The position numbers were made by a program, and so were the translations under genes. A DNA stretch of 45,985 bases from Alcaligenaceae bacterium (lineage in GTDB: Bacteria > Pseudomonadota > Gammaproteobacteria > Burkholderiales > Burkholderiaceae_B). The stretch's first letter is position 1. Each line of letters begins with the position of its first letter. The stretch covers positions 1 through 45,985 of the forward strand of contig CANCMG010000026.1 of the NCBI GenBank assembly GCA_947378965.1. The letters are read 5' to 3'. This document shows, piece after piece, positions 34,183 to 42,777 of the stretch. A model generated the notes under the pieces. It saw only the letters and a program-made list of their open reading frames with translations. It was not told the DNA's origin and ran no database searches.

Positions 34183-35443
34183 AATCCTGCACTTCATACG
34201 CTTGCCGCTCGAGACTTTCGCGATGACTTGGATGGGCGATGGCAATCATCCTGCGCATCCGCTCTTTTAGTGTTTGGCCTTTTAACTGTGCGGCACCCCA
34301 TTCAGTCACAATGACATCGGCATCTGTGCGCAGGCTGGTGACGTTACCCGAGGCAATATGCGCAACAATACGACTTTGCTGTGCATTTTTAGTCGCTGAA
34401 GGCAAAGCAACAATCGAGCGTCCGTTTTTAGACAACTGTGCGCCGCGCGTGAAGTCGACCTGCCCTCCAGTCGCGCCAACATATTGTCCATTCACGATTT
34501 CGGCATTCACTTGTCCAGTCAAATCGACTTCTACCGCTGAGTTCACCGCCACAAAGTTATCAAGCTGCGCGATCACCGACACCGCATGCGTATGACTATA
34601 CGGACGCAGATTAAGCTGACGATTTTTATGTGCATATTCATAGAGACGCCGAGTCCCCATCAGCACACCCGCAGTTGTTAAGCCTCGATCGATATTTTTA
34701 AATGCATTTGTGACGGCACCACACTGCACAAGATCCGCACCAACGTCGCCTAACATTCCGGTATGAATACCTAGATCACGTCGATCTTTGAGCGACTGTA
34801 GTATCGCCTCAGGAATCACACCTACACCCATTTCAAGTACGCTGCGATCATGAATAAACGCAGAGGCATGTTGAGCAATTTTTTCTTCTGTGTCTTGCAC
34901 GCGTCCTGGATGTAATTCAACCAAAGCGCGATCCGAATGCACGAAGGCATCAATGCGAAGGCCCGCTAATTCATCACTTGTGTAGGTCCAGGGCATCTGC
35001 TGATTCACTTCCGCAATCACCACCCGTGCGCGTTTTGCCGCTGCAACCAAATAATCATTGGCAATGCCAAGGCTGCGCTGACCGTTTGGCCCTTCTGGAC
35101 TGAGGTGTAAAAAAACGACGTCAACTGGGATCGCACCCTCTTGAATCAAACCATGCATTTGTGAACAATGGCTAGGGATCACCTCTAGCACCCCAGCAGC
35201 GATCAAGCGACGGTTCTCGCCAATCCCGCAGTAACTCAGCATGTCGAAGTAATCGCTGTGCTCTGGCTGCAGGGTGGGGGTATAGGTCGGCCCAACAAAT
35301 ACCGAAATACGGCCAATCGTTTGTCGTTGCGCGACAAGCGCCTCGGTTAAGGTGAGCGGCTCGGCTGTACATTGATTCCACCACACCGTATCGCCTGGTC
35401 GAAGCCAGCGAGATAAGTCAATGGCGGCGTTCGTTTCAGCCAT
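34181..35443 (-). CDS. Acetyl-CoA hydrolase/transferase family (4-hydroxybutyrate/itaconate CoA-transferase-like)
   Basis: A 420-residue protein of the acetyl-CoA hydrolase/transferase family. Landmarks: RWLRPGDTVWW, the glycine-rich VLEMGVGVIPEAI, VGATGGQVDFTRGA and VTEWGAAQLKG. In characterised CoA-transferases of this family the catalytic Glu lies in IHTEM, near residue 238 in the clostridial enzyme; here the segment reads LGIHTGM with Gly229. Either this subfamily uses another residue or it is not a transferase. Y. pestis RipA, an itaconate CoA-transferase, is of this family. It lies 33 bp past a family III CoA-transferase. Confidence 0.85.
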   Translation of the reverse strand: MAETNAAIDLSRWLRPGDTVWWNQCTAEPLTLTEALVAQRQTIGRISVFVGPTYTPTLQPEHSDYFDMLSYCGIGENRRLIAAGVLEVIPSHCSQMHGLIQEGAIPVDVVFLHLSPEGPNGQRSLGIANDYLVAAAKRARVVIAEVNQQMPWTYTSDELAGLRIDAFVHSDRALVELHPGRVQDTEEKIAQHASAFIHDRSVLEMGVGVIPEAILQSLKDRRDLGIHTGMLGDVGADLVQCGAVTNAFKNIDRGLTTAGVLMGTRRLYEYAHKNRQLNLRPYSHTHAVSVIAQLDNFVAVNSAVEVDLTGQVNAEIVNGQYVGATGGQVDFTRGAQLSKNGRSIVALPSATKNAQQSRIVAHIASGNVTSLRTDADVIVTEWGAAQLKGQTLKERMRRMIAIAHPSHRESLERQAYEVQD

Positions 35444-35476
35444 GACTCATTCGACCGTCAATCGCCGCAATTAAAC

Positions 35477-36685
35477 TCATGATGCTTTTGCGCATACCGT
35501 CGCGCCCTGCTCAATTAAACTCACAATCTCTGCCTCACTATAGCCAAGCTCACTCAACACTTCGCGACTGTGCTGGCCAAATTGTGGCGCTGGTCTTCCC
35601 ACCACTGGCTGCGAGTCAGACCATTGCGTCGGCACATCGACGCGACGCACGCGACCCTCGGTGGGATGTTCGTCCCACTTAAATAGACCCACTTCTTTAA
35701 GATGCGGATCATCAAAGATCGTCTCAAGTGTATGAAGCGGCATGCACGGAACGTCTGCCAGAGTCAGTAGTGCCAACCACTCCTCAGTGCTACGCTCTAA
35801 AAATATTTTCGCAGCCAATCCTTGCAAGGCATTGATATGTTGAGTGCGGGTATTCAGATCAACAAATCTAGGGTCGTTTTGAAAAATCGTCAAACGATCG
35901 ATCGCTGCAAAGAAAGACTCCCACTGCTTATTGGTATAAATCACGGCGCACACATAGCCGTTTAAAGTTTTATACGGACGACGCTCTGGAGCCAACAACC
36001 GCGGGTACCCCACCGGGCCATTTGGAGGATCAAACGTCTGCCCTGCAATGTGATCACTTAATAAATGGCTTAGCATCGTCTCAAACATCGGGATATCGAT
36101 GCGCTGCCCTCGCCCAGTCTTTTCACGATGAAATAATGCGGCACACACAGACGTGACCGCATAGAGGCCAACTGTTCGATCGACAATGTTTGAAGGTACA
36201 TAGCGCGGCACATCTGAGCCGGCTTGCTGAATCAAAGAGGGCAGACCAATGGCACCTTGTATCAGATCATCAAAGGCGGGTTTATTGCCATATTGACCAT
36301 TTTGACCAAAACCGAACGTACCAACGTACAGAATTTTAGGATTGATTTTTTTGACATCGTCGTAGCCGAGTCCAAGCCGACTCATGGCTTGAGGACGTAC
36401 GTTATACAGCAGCACATCTGCGGTTGCGATGAGTTTAAGAGCAGCCGCTAAGCCTGCCGGTTTTTTTGCATCTAACACCACACCGCGCTTGCTGCGATTC
36501 ACGTGTAAATAGAGCGCACCCATCCGGGGGTGCTGCATCGGTCCAAGATCACGCACCAAATCCCCTTGCGGCGATTCGACCTTGATCACATCAGCCCCCA
36601 TATCCCCCATCAACTGAGCGGCGTAGGGCCCCATCAATACTGTGGTCATATCAATGACGCGTACACCAACTAAAGGGCCACTCAT
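35477..36685 (-). CDS. Family III (CaiB/BaiF) CoA-transferase
   Basis: A 402-residue family III CoA-transferase. The N-terminus GVRVIDMTTVLMGPYAAQLMG and the catalytic Asp169 in NIVDRTVG are intact. It is paralogous to the gene upstream (same spacing of motifs and Asp at the same residue number). The start overlaps the upstream stop by 4 bp. Likely a CoA donor/acceptor enzyme for the dicarboxylate imported by the TRAP system, as with P. aeruginosa itaconate CoA-transferase. Confidence 0.9.
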   Translation of the reverse strand: MSGPLVGVRVIDMTTVLMGPYAAQLMGDMGADVIKVESPQGDLVRDLGPMQHPRMGALYLHVNRSKRGVVLDAKKPAGLAAALKLIATADVLLYNVRPQAMSRLGLGYDDVKKINPKILYVGTFGFGQNGQYGNKPAFDDLIQGAIGLPSLIQQAGSDVPRYVPSNIVDRTVGLYAVTSVCAALFHREKTGRGQRIDIPMFETMLSHLLSDHIAGQTFDPPNGPVGYPRLLAPERRPYKTLNGYVCAVIYTNKQWESFFAAIDRLTIFQNDPRFVDLNTRTQHINALQGLAAKIFLERSTEEWLALLTLADVPCMPLHTLETIFDDPHLKEVGLFKWDEHPTEGRVRRVDVPTQWSDSQPVVGRPAPQFGQHSREVLSELGYSEAEIVSLIEQGATVCAKAS

Positions 36686-37845
36686 TCCGATAATCTCCTG
36701 TCTGTATTGAGTTCGCTGCGAATTTCAGCGTTATGTTCGCCCAGTTGAGGGGCTAAACGACGAATCGACCCAGGCGTACGTGAAAACTGCACGGCCATTC
36801 CCGGCATTGTGATTTCACCCTCAGTTGGATGTATGGCTGTTTGAAAAAAATCAATGGCCTGCAGATGAGGGTCTTCTAGTAGGTCTTCGAGCGAAAGAAC
36901 AGCAGTCACCGGAATATCTGCCGCCTGTAGTGTCGTGACCCAATATTGTGTCGATTGTTGAGCCACAATTTTTTCGAGGATCTCGTACATCTTGTCAATG
37001 TTGTCTGCTCGTTGCAAGGGCTCCATAAACCGTGGATCTTTAGCCTCGTTTTCACAGCCCGCAACTTCAAAAAATCGACGCCATTGCTCGGTGGTGTAAG
37101 GCAACAAGCCAATGTAGCCATCTAACGTACGATATGGTTTTCTGAATTTCGATAAAATTCGGCCGTAACCCATCGAGGCGTCTGAGTCTTTAAAACTTGC
37201 ACCTGCCATGTGTTCAATCAGATTAAATGCGACCATGGTTTCAAACATCGGCACTTCGATGGCCTGGCCTTGGTTCGATTGTTCACGTTCGTACAAGGCC
37301 ATGACAATTGCATTGACTGTCGTGAGCCCTGAGACCTTGTCAGCGATGATCGAATTCACATACGCTGGTGCTTGCGCTGCGCCTCGTCCCTGTATATCCG
37401 CCAACCCACTCATTGCCTGAATAATGTCATCAAAAGCAGGACGCCCAGCATACGGGCCTTTTTCTGAAAAGCCATAAGCGCCACAATAAATCAGTCGGGC
37501 ATTCGTTTGTTTTAACGCTTCGTAATCCAACCCCAGGCGACGCATCGCTTTAGGTCGAACGCTATAAACCAGCACATCGGCTCGCTCAATGAGTTTTTTT
37601 AAGACGTCTAAATCATCCGCTTTTTTTAAATCCAACACGATGCTGCGCTTATTGCGATTCAATTGAACAAAAGCAGCACTCATTCCGGCATGCACAGACG
37701 GTGTCGTATAGCGAAAAATGTCGCCCTCTGTCGATTCAACCTTAATCACTTCAGCGCCCATGTCACCCAAGGTCTGAGTGGCGTACGGGCCCATCCCAAC
37801 CGAGGTCAAGTCAATCACATGAACGCCTGCAAGCGGGCCTGACAT
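36682..37845 (-). CDS. Family III (CaiB/BaiF) CoA-transferase, tandem paralogue
   Basis: A 387-residue family III CoA-transferase with catalytic Asp169 in IIADKVSGL. The N-terminus GVHVIDLTSVGMGPYATQTLG closely matches the next gene. Tandem pairs of this kind can form a heteromer or serve two different acids. It lies 19 bp after the CitE-like gene and is translationally coupled to the following paralogue. Confidence 0.9.
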   Translation of the reverse strand: MSGPLAGVHVIDLTSVGMGPYATQTLGDMGAEVIKVESTEGDIFRYTTPSVHAGMSAAFVQLNRNKRSIVLDLKKADDLDVLKKLIERADVLVYSVRPKAMRRLGLDYEALKQTNARLIYCGAYGFSEKGPYAGRPAFDDIIQAMSGLADIQGRGAAQAPAYVNSIIADKVSGLTTVNAIVMALYEREQSNQGQAIEVPMFETMVAFNLIEHMAGASFKDSDASMGYGRILSKFRKPYRTLDGYIGLLPYTTEQWRRFFEVAGCENEAKDPRFMEPLQRADNIDKMYEILEKIVAQQSTQYWVTTLQAADIPVTAVLSLEDLLEDPHLQAIDFFQTAIHPTEGEITMPGMAVQFSRTPGSIRRLAPQLGEHNAEIRSELNTDRRLSE

Positions 37846-37864
37846 CTATATTTGCCTTGAGTCT

Positions 37865-38755
37865 TTAACTCAGCTGCGTCGCAGCAGCAATTTTTTTAGC
37901 TAACCGAAGATGGGGCGTGTCGAGCATCTTGCCATCGAGTGTGGCAACACCCACGCTGGTATTTGCGGCAAACGCTGCAATCACTCGCTGCGCCCATTCT
38001 TGGGCCTGTGCGTCGGGTGTCATGGCTTGATTAATGACTGGTACTTGGCCTGGGTGAATCGCGGCTTTTGCTGAAAACCCATCACGGTAGGCGCGACGCG
38101 TTTCTCGCAGTAACGCCTCAGGATTATTGATATCAGTGGGCACGGTATCGATCGCAGGCACGCCGGCCGCAGCCGCAGCAAACAGACAAAGGTTACGGAC
38201 CAAGCCAAACGGCGACGTCCATTGTTCTGGCGCCTCTTCATCTTTATTTGTCAACGCACCGATATCGCCAGCCAGATCCTCAGCACCCCACATCAAGCCG
38301 GCCAAGCGCGCAGAGGCACCCTTGTAACTATTCAACCCGGCAAGTGCTTCCGCGGTTTCTGTCACGATCGGCAAAATCGATGTTTGAGCGGTTTCGCCGG
38401 CAACCGCCGGAAACATCTGTTCAAAGGCTTCAAGGTAGGCTGCCAACAAAGCAACATCGGCTGCGCCCGAAGACTTAGGCAGCGCGATGCCATCTGGGCG
38501 GCAGCGCATCACCGCGGCCAAGTCGGTCAGGGTCATACCTGTCGTCAAGGCATTGACGCGTACATAAAGCTTAGGCGTTTTGACCCCAGAAGCCTTGGTC
38601 TGCGTCAAAAATTTAACAATCTCGATACGACCCTCTTCTTTGCGGGCCGGCGACACGGCATCTTCAAGATCAAAAATTAAAACGTCTGCACCACTTTGCA
38701 GTGATTTTTCGAGCTTACGCGGGCTGTCGGCTGGTACAAACAATAACGAACGCAT
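37865..38755 (-). CDS. CitE/HpcH-family acyl-CoA lyase (citramalyl-CoA/malyl-CoA lyase-like)
   Basis: A 296-residue beta-barrel lyase of the CitE family. Motifs: MRSLLFVPADSPRKLEKS, FDLEDAV (28-34), the substrate Arg67 in YVRVN, and metal ligands near E134 (IVTETAE) and D160 (MWGAEDLAGDIG). Known members cleave citramalyl-CoA, malyl-CoA or HMG-CoA stereoisomers into acetyl-CoA plus a 2-oxo acid. Start 38755 has GGAG 7 bases upstream. It is the first gene of the eleven-gene run and follows a strong hairpin that isolates it from the DUF2889 gene. Confidence 0.88.
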   Translation of the reverse strand: MRSLLFVPADSPRKLEKSLQSGADVLIFDLEDAVSPARKEEGRIEIVKFLTQTKASGVKTPKLYVRVNALTTGMTLTDLAAVMRCRPDGIALPKSSGAADVALLAAYLEAFEQMFPAVAGETAQTSILPIVTETAEALAGLNSYKGASARLAGLMWGAEDLAGDIGALTNKDEEAPEQWTSPFGLVRNLCLFAAAAAGVPAIDTVPTDINNPEALLRETRRAYRDGFSAKAAIHPGQVPVINQAMTPDAQAQEWAQRVIAAFAANTSVGVATLDGKMLDTPHLRLAKKIAAATQLS

Positions 38756-38779
38756 GAGGGGTCTCCGTTTTTTATGCAA

Positions 38780-38810
38780 AGCGGCGCGTCGTTCAAACAG
38801 GCGCGCCGCT
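38780..38810 (-). terminator. GC-rich hairpin between DUF2889 and CitE-like genes
   Basis: AGCGGCGCG and CGCGCCGCT form a perfect 9-bp stem with a 13-base loop, about 40 bp after the DUF2889 stop. The minus strand continues TTTGCATAAAAAA, a weak T tail. It probably ends DUF2889 transcription or attenuates read-through into the catabolic operon. Confidence 0.5.
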
Positions 38811-38849
38811 GAGTATCAATATTATGAGTTGAGTATAGCGTGGCAAAGC

Positions 38850-39407
38850 TTATGGCTTAGGGCCATCATAAAACTGAGGCCAAAGTTTTAGCGTGACTTC
38901 GCGGTTGCTAGCGTAGGCATAGCAGCTATCGATTTTGACCGGGCGCCCGTTTGCATCCAACACCTCTGGCCGGTCACGTACCACCGGCCACAACGCCTGA
39001 TACGCTGCGGTGGCCATGGGGCCGAGCAACTCCATTAAATGTGTACAGCTCGCAGCACCCTTCAATTTTGAGCGCACTAACTTTGCCCAGCCGCCGCCAA
39101 TGCGCTCGCCTTTCAACACCGACAGAGTCGGTGGTGCTTGCTTGCACACGGTAAACGGAGTTGAGTCTGAAGACGAAAACACATCGTGGATTAAAAACTC
39201 GTCATCGATCACAAGCCGAATCCACAAGTCATGGATCGGCTGCCCTGGGGCGAGCACCCGATTCGTCAGCGGGGCCACAAACTCGATCGGTTTGTTATCA
39301 ACCACTCGGCCCTCAATGTCGTAAAGCCCATCTACACGCCGGTACGCGCGCATGGTGATCTGGCGTTTGTGAATCTCTTCGCGTTCAATACTCTCTGGCA
39401 AAGGCAC
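38850..39407 (-). CDS. DUF2889 domain protein
   Basis: A 185-residue cytoplasmic protein. It matches the DUF2889 pattern: an N-terminal charged segment followed by RAYRRVDGLYDIEGRVVDNKP, then IHDLWIRLVIDD, and a conserved central stretch CTHLMELLGPMATAAYQAL. No signal or membrane segment is visible. The domain's function is unknown, although it often occurs beside organic-acid catabolic genes. It is flanked by hairpins on both sides and is probably transcribed alone. Confidence 0.8.
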   Translation of the reverse strand: MPLPESIEREEIHKRQITMRAYRRVDGLYDIEGRVVDNKPIEFVAPLTNRVLAPGQPIHDLWIRLVIDDEFLIHDVFSSSDSTPFTVCKQAPPTLSVLKGERIGGGWAKLVRSKLKGAASCTHLMELLGPMATAAYQALWPVVRDRPEVLDANGRPVKIDSCYAYASNREVTLKLWPQFYDGPKP

Positions 39408-39440
39408 AGTGACTCTCTCTGGTTAGGCGTGCAAGAAACT

Positions 39441-39463
39441 TGAGCCAAGTCAAACATGGCTCA
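39441..39463 (-). terminator. Hairpin downstream of the racemase-family gene
   Basis: TGAGCCA and TGGCTCA form a perfect 7-bp stem with a 9-base loop. On the minus strand AGTTTCTTG follows, a poor T tail. It is a candidate terminator for the racemase gene or a control site before DUF2889. Confidence 0.4.
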
Positions 39464-39593
39464 GACAAGATATCACCTCATTTTAGAGGTCTGTTGACGA
39501 CTGGCCTTGTTTGAGTGTGCTCTCGCGAGGCAACGTGAGTCTGTCACTGCTCTCACTCCAGCCCAAAACAAAGGGTTTACCCTATGACGCTGT

Positions 39594-40250
39594 TCAAAGA
39601 GTGCCTAAGCGAGCGAGACCGACTGCCTGCAAAGCGGCGGCCTGAATGGCGTCAACCACAGGCACATGCACACGCGGTGCAAGCCATGGGCCATAGCCCG
39701 ACAGCACAGCAGCACACAAAACAATGACATCTACCCCATAACCTTCGGTCAGTATTTGGCACTCTTGAACTAGAGCCTCGACAATTTCAGGATTTGGGCC
39801 CACCTCATACGCGGCAGCAATATTGGGCGCATGCCATTTCACGACCCGCGTCGCCAATCCATAGTTCGTCGATAACTGCTCGTACATTGGCACCATATGC
39901 GATCCGAGCGTCAGACACCCAACGCGTTGTCCCAACAGACAGGCCGTCAACAAACCGCCCTCCGTCATCCCTACCACCGGCAACGGCACACTGGAACGCA
40001 CCGACTGCAACGCAGTGTCCATCGACACGCCAAGTACGATTGCATCGTATCCAGCAGCAAGCGTAGTCGCCATTTCGATCATCGATTGTTCAGCAACACG
40101 ATTATCTTCTGCACTGCGGATGATCGCCGGGCCTGTTTGTGCAGTCATCCCAACGATTTGCGCTGTCGCACCCACCGCCTGTTGTGCCTGAAGCACGAGG
40201 CTGTCAGTAATTCGTTTCGTGGTGTTGGGATTAATGAGCAATATCTTCAT
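39594..40250 (-). CDS. Asp/Glu/hydantoin racemase family protein
   Basis: A 218-residue protein starting MKILLINPNTTKRITDS, typical of hydantoin/allantoin racemases. The second catalytic Cys is C179 in IVLCAAVLSGYG. The first, near residue 76, is missing: the segment reads LGVSMDTAL. With only the second Cys it resembles arylmalonate decarboxylase, which has Gly at that place, more than a two-base racemase. An in-frame extension to 40331 lacks family features. It lies near, but is not co-transcribed with, the hydantoinase operon. Confidence 0.82.
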   Translation of the reverse strand: MKILLINPNTTKRITDSLVLQAQQAVGATAQIVGMTAQTGPAIIRSAEDNRVAEQSMIEMATTLAAGYDAIVLGVSMDTALQSVRSSVPLPVVGMTEGGLLTACLLGQRVGCLTLGSHMVPMYEQLSTNYGLATRVVKWHAPNIAAAYEVGPNPEIVEALVQECQILTEGYGVDVIVLCAAVLSGYGPWLAPRVHVPVVDAIQAAALQAVGLARLGTL

Positions 40251-40476
40251 GAGTCGCCTAAAGTCAGAACACTGTTCAGCATCATATCGCTTGTTGAACG
40301 CAGAGCGGCACTGCTGAGGCGACTCGTGCACCGGCAGTCACGCTCACTGCCCGACATATCCTTGAATCTGCACTCAAGAATCTCTGCGCCTAGCAGCTAA
40401 AGATGACCCGTGTGCTAAATTTCATTTGCGATGCGCTATTGCGTCGATGTGCACACGCTGTTTTTTGTCTGGATCA

Positions 40477-41595
40477 ATGTCTTTATTTAAACGCTCCGTA
40501 GTCTCTGAAATCGCTAATCACTTCAGCGTTGTGCTGTCAACGCTCATCGTGGTTTGGCTAAGCGTGGTGCTGGTGCGCTTGCTTGGCGAGGCCGCCGCTG
40601 GCCGAATTGGCTCGGATGTTGTCGTGGGCTTAGCGACTTTTACGCTGATTGCGGCTCTACCCATCATATTGACTGTTTCGATTTTTATCGGTGTACTCAC
40701 GACAGTGACCCGAAATTATCGTGAGTCTGAGATGGTGGTCTGGTTTTCAAGCGGGCTATCGTTGGCAAATTGGGTCAACCCTGTTTTGCGCATCGCCATC
40801 CCAATTGCGGCACTTATCTCATTTTTGACGCTGTACGCGACTCCTTGGGCCAATCGACAGATTGGAGAGTATCGCGCGCGTTTCGAAATGCGTTCTGACC
40901 TGTCAAAAATCACACCTGGACAATTCTTAGAAACCGAGAAGGGCGCTCGCGTTTTTTTTGTTGAAGGTACGACTAACGTCACCGACAATCCGCTAGGGCA
41001 GGTTTTTATGCGGCTGGTTGACCCCGACTGGTTGACTCTCGTCACGTCGGCGTCAGCAAAAATCGAAACCGAAGCAAATGGTGATCGCTTTTTGGTCTTG
41101 GGGGCCGGTCACCGCTACGACCTCAAACCGGGCACCTCTGAAATGCGCTTTGCCGAATTTGATGCTTTTGGAGTACGCATTGAAAGCAAAAACGCTGAAG
41201 AGTCACTTGAAAAAGCGCGTGCCACAACACTTGAAAGCCGAAGATCACGGCCTACCTCGCTGTTACTAAGCGACAACGAAAATAGTTCTTATGGGCAAAT
41301 CATGTGGCGACTGGCGTTACCACTCGCCGCCTTAAATCTTGCCTTGATGGCCATCCCCTTAGGCGCGGTGAACCCACGCATCGGTCGCTCTGGAGATTTA
41401 TTAATAGCAGGCCTGGTGGCGATGCTGTACATGAACCTCATCAACATTACGCAAGGCTGGATCATTCATGGCAAATTACGCTTTGTCATTGGGGTCTGGT
41501 TAATACACGCTATTTTTGGGGCATTTACTGTAGTCTTGCTGTGGCATCGCCTACGCGTCAAAGAACCCAAGCCACCCGTTGTCACACCAGCCTGA
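40477..41595 (+). CDS. lptF: LPS export ABC transporter permease LptF
   Basis: A 372-residue LptF/LptG-family protein. Three N-terminal membrane helices follow the LFKRSVVSEIANHF start. A periplasmic beta-jellyroll domain lies around residues 120-250 (ITPGQFLETEKGARVFFVEG), and three C-terminal helices follow. It moves lipopolysaccharide from the inner membrane to the Lpt bridge. The features fit LptF. lptG, usually adjacent, is not found here. The ATG at 40477 follows GGAT and removes a non-conserved 17-residue extension. Confidence 0.88.
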   Translation: MSLFKRSVVSEIANHFSVVLSTLIVVWLSVVLVRLLGEAAAGRIGSDVVVGLATFTLIAALPIILTVSIFIGVLTTVTRNYRESEMVVWFSSGLSLANWVNPVLRIAIPIAALISFLTLYATPWANRQIGEYRARFEMRSDLSKITPGQFLETEKGARVFFVEGTTNVTDNPLGQVFMRLVDPDWLTLVTSASAKIETEANGDRFLVLGAGHRYDLKPGTSEMRFAEFDAFGVRIESKNAEESLEKARATTLESRRSRPTSLLLSDNENSSYGQIMWRLALPLAALNLALMAIPLGAVNPRIGRSGDLLIAGLVAMLYMNLINITQGWIIHGKLRFVIGVWLIHAIFGAFTVVLLWHRLRVKEPKPPVVTPA

Positions 41596-41633
41596 CGCAA
41601 TTTTGCAAGAAGCGAGCATTGGGTGCAGTATTA

Positions 41634-41665
41634 GGCTGTTGAAACAAGGTTATGTTGAAACAGCC
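41634..41665. repeat. Hairpin with tandem G-A internal loop between convergent lptF and asparaginase
   Basis: Outer arms GGCTGTT/AACAGCC and inner arms AACA/TGTT are separated by GA on both sides, giving tandem G-A mismatches, with an AGGTTA loop. No T-run is adjacent. It may end or stabilise one or both converging transcripts. Confidence 0.55.
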
Positions 41666-41731
41666 AATAAGGTGTGCGGCGACATCGTCAAAACTGACGG
41701 GCCAGACGTCAAGCGAGGCGGTTGTCTCGGG

Positions 41732-42742
41732 TCAATACAAATCAAAATAAGACTGCACCACCTCGGGATCTTGCGTCACGGTCAAAGCTAACATCAGCAA
41801 AATACGGCATTTTTGAGCATTTAAATTATCAGAGGCGACGATGTGCTGGTCGCGCAGGTATTTTCTTCGAGCGACCCTGCCCGCACCGCCACGACTGGCC
41901 TGCACGACAACAACACCCTTCGAAACCGAGCGCCTAAAGGCCGCGCTTTGCAACGGAGGTGGGATACCTGGCGGCAAACCCGCCGACACCAAACCACGCG
42001 CACCGGCTGCCATATACGCTTCGATCGCAACATCGTCGGCACCTGCATAAGCGTAGACAATGTCCACACGTGGCAACGCCGTTAACCCCGCAAGATCAAA
42101 TACGGTATCAAGCGTATGCTTGCGTACCGGATGTCGATAGATCACGACTTGATCACCATCGACCTGCCCGAGTACTCCAAAATCTGGTGTTCTGAATGTG
42201 TTCACGCGATAGGTTGACACCTTGGTGACTTCGCGTGCCGCTTGAATCTCGTCATTCAACACCACCAGCACACCCAGCCCACGAGCTTTAGGATCAAGCG
42301 ACGTGCGCACCGCAGCAAGCAGATTCATTGGGCCATCTGCACTCACAGCACTGGCCGGGCGTTGCGCACCAACCAGCACAACTGTCGGCTTGATTTTCAA
42401 GGTCAGGTTCAAAAAGTATGCGGTCTCTTCGAGCGTTGAAGTGCCATGCAAAATGACATAGCCATCAAAGCCCTCTCCTTGAGCCTCGGTGGCATGAATC
42501 AGTTGTAGTAATTCAAGCCAGTCGGCCGGGCCAATTGCGGTGCTGCCAACTTCACGAAAATTAATTGGCACAATCTCGGCAAAGCGTGCCAGTTCTTGTG
42601 TACGGCCAACGATTTCAGCAGGCTTCATTTTGCGACTGACGTCGGGATAGTCAAGCACATCAAGGCTATCGAGGGCAATGGACGAGATGGTTCCGCCGGT
42701 GCCAATGAGCGCAACGCGTGGTTTAGAAGGGGTCGTACTCAT
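41732..42742 (-). CDS. Asparaginase-family amidohydrolase
   Basis: A 336-residue protein of the asparaginase family. The first catalytic motif is intact (LIGTGGTIS, Thr15) as is Lys in REVTK. The second motif reads HGTSTLEETA, so the Asp of HGTDT is Ser102. The rest (ADGPMNLLAA, VVVQASRGGAG) is normal. Start 42742 has GGAG 9 bases upstream; the longer frame overlaps the CobW gene. It is the last gene of the hydantoinase operon, 35 bp after CobW, so it may cleave an N-carbamoyl or other amide rather than asparagine. Confidence 0.87.
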   Translation of the reverse strand: MSTTPSKPRVALIGTGGTISSIALDSLDVLDYPDVSRKMKPAEIVGRTQELARFAEIVPINFREVGSTAIGPADWLELLQLIHATEAQGEGFDGYVILHGTSTLEETAYFLNLTLKIKPTVVLVGAQRPASAVSADGPMNLLAAVRTSLDPKARGLGVLVVLNDEIQAAREVTKVSTYRVNTFRTPDFGVLGQVDGDQVVIYRHPVRKHTLDTVFDLAGLTALPRVDIVYAYAGADDVAIEAYMAAGARGLVSAGLPPGIPPPLQSAAFRRSVSKGVVVVQASRGGAGRVARRKYLRDQHIVASDNLNAQKCRILLMLALTVTQDPEVVQSYFDLY

Positions 42743-42777
42743 GGCTAAGTGCTCCGTAAGGCCATTAAAGATAAGGA

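Noticed and set aside
38222-38680. 152-codon plus-strand open frame
   Set aside because: It lies antisense inside the CitE-like gene, has no ribosome site and no family features.
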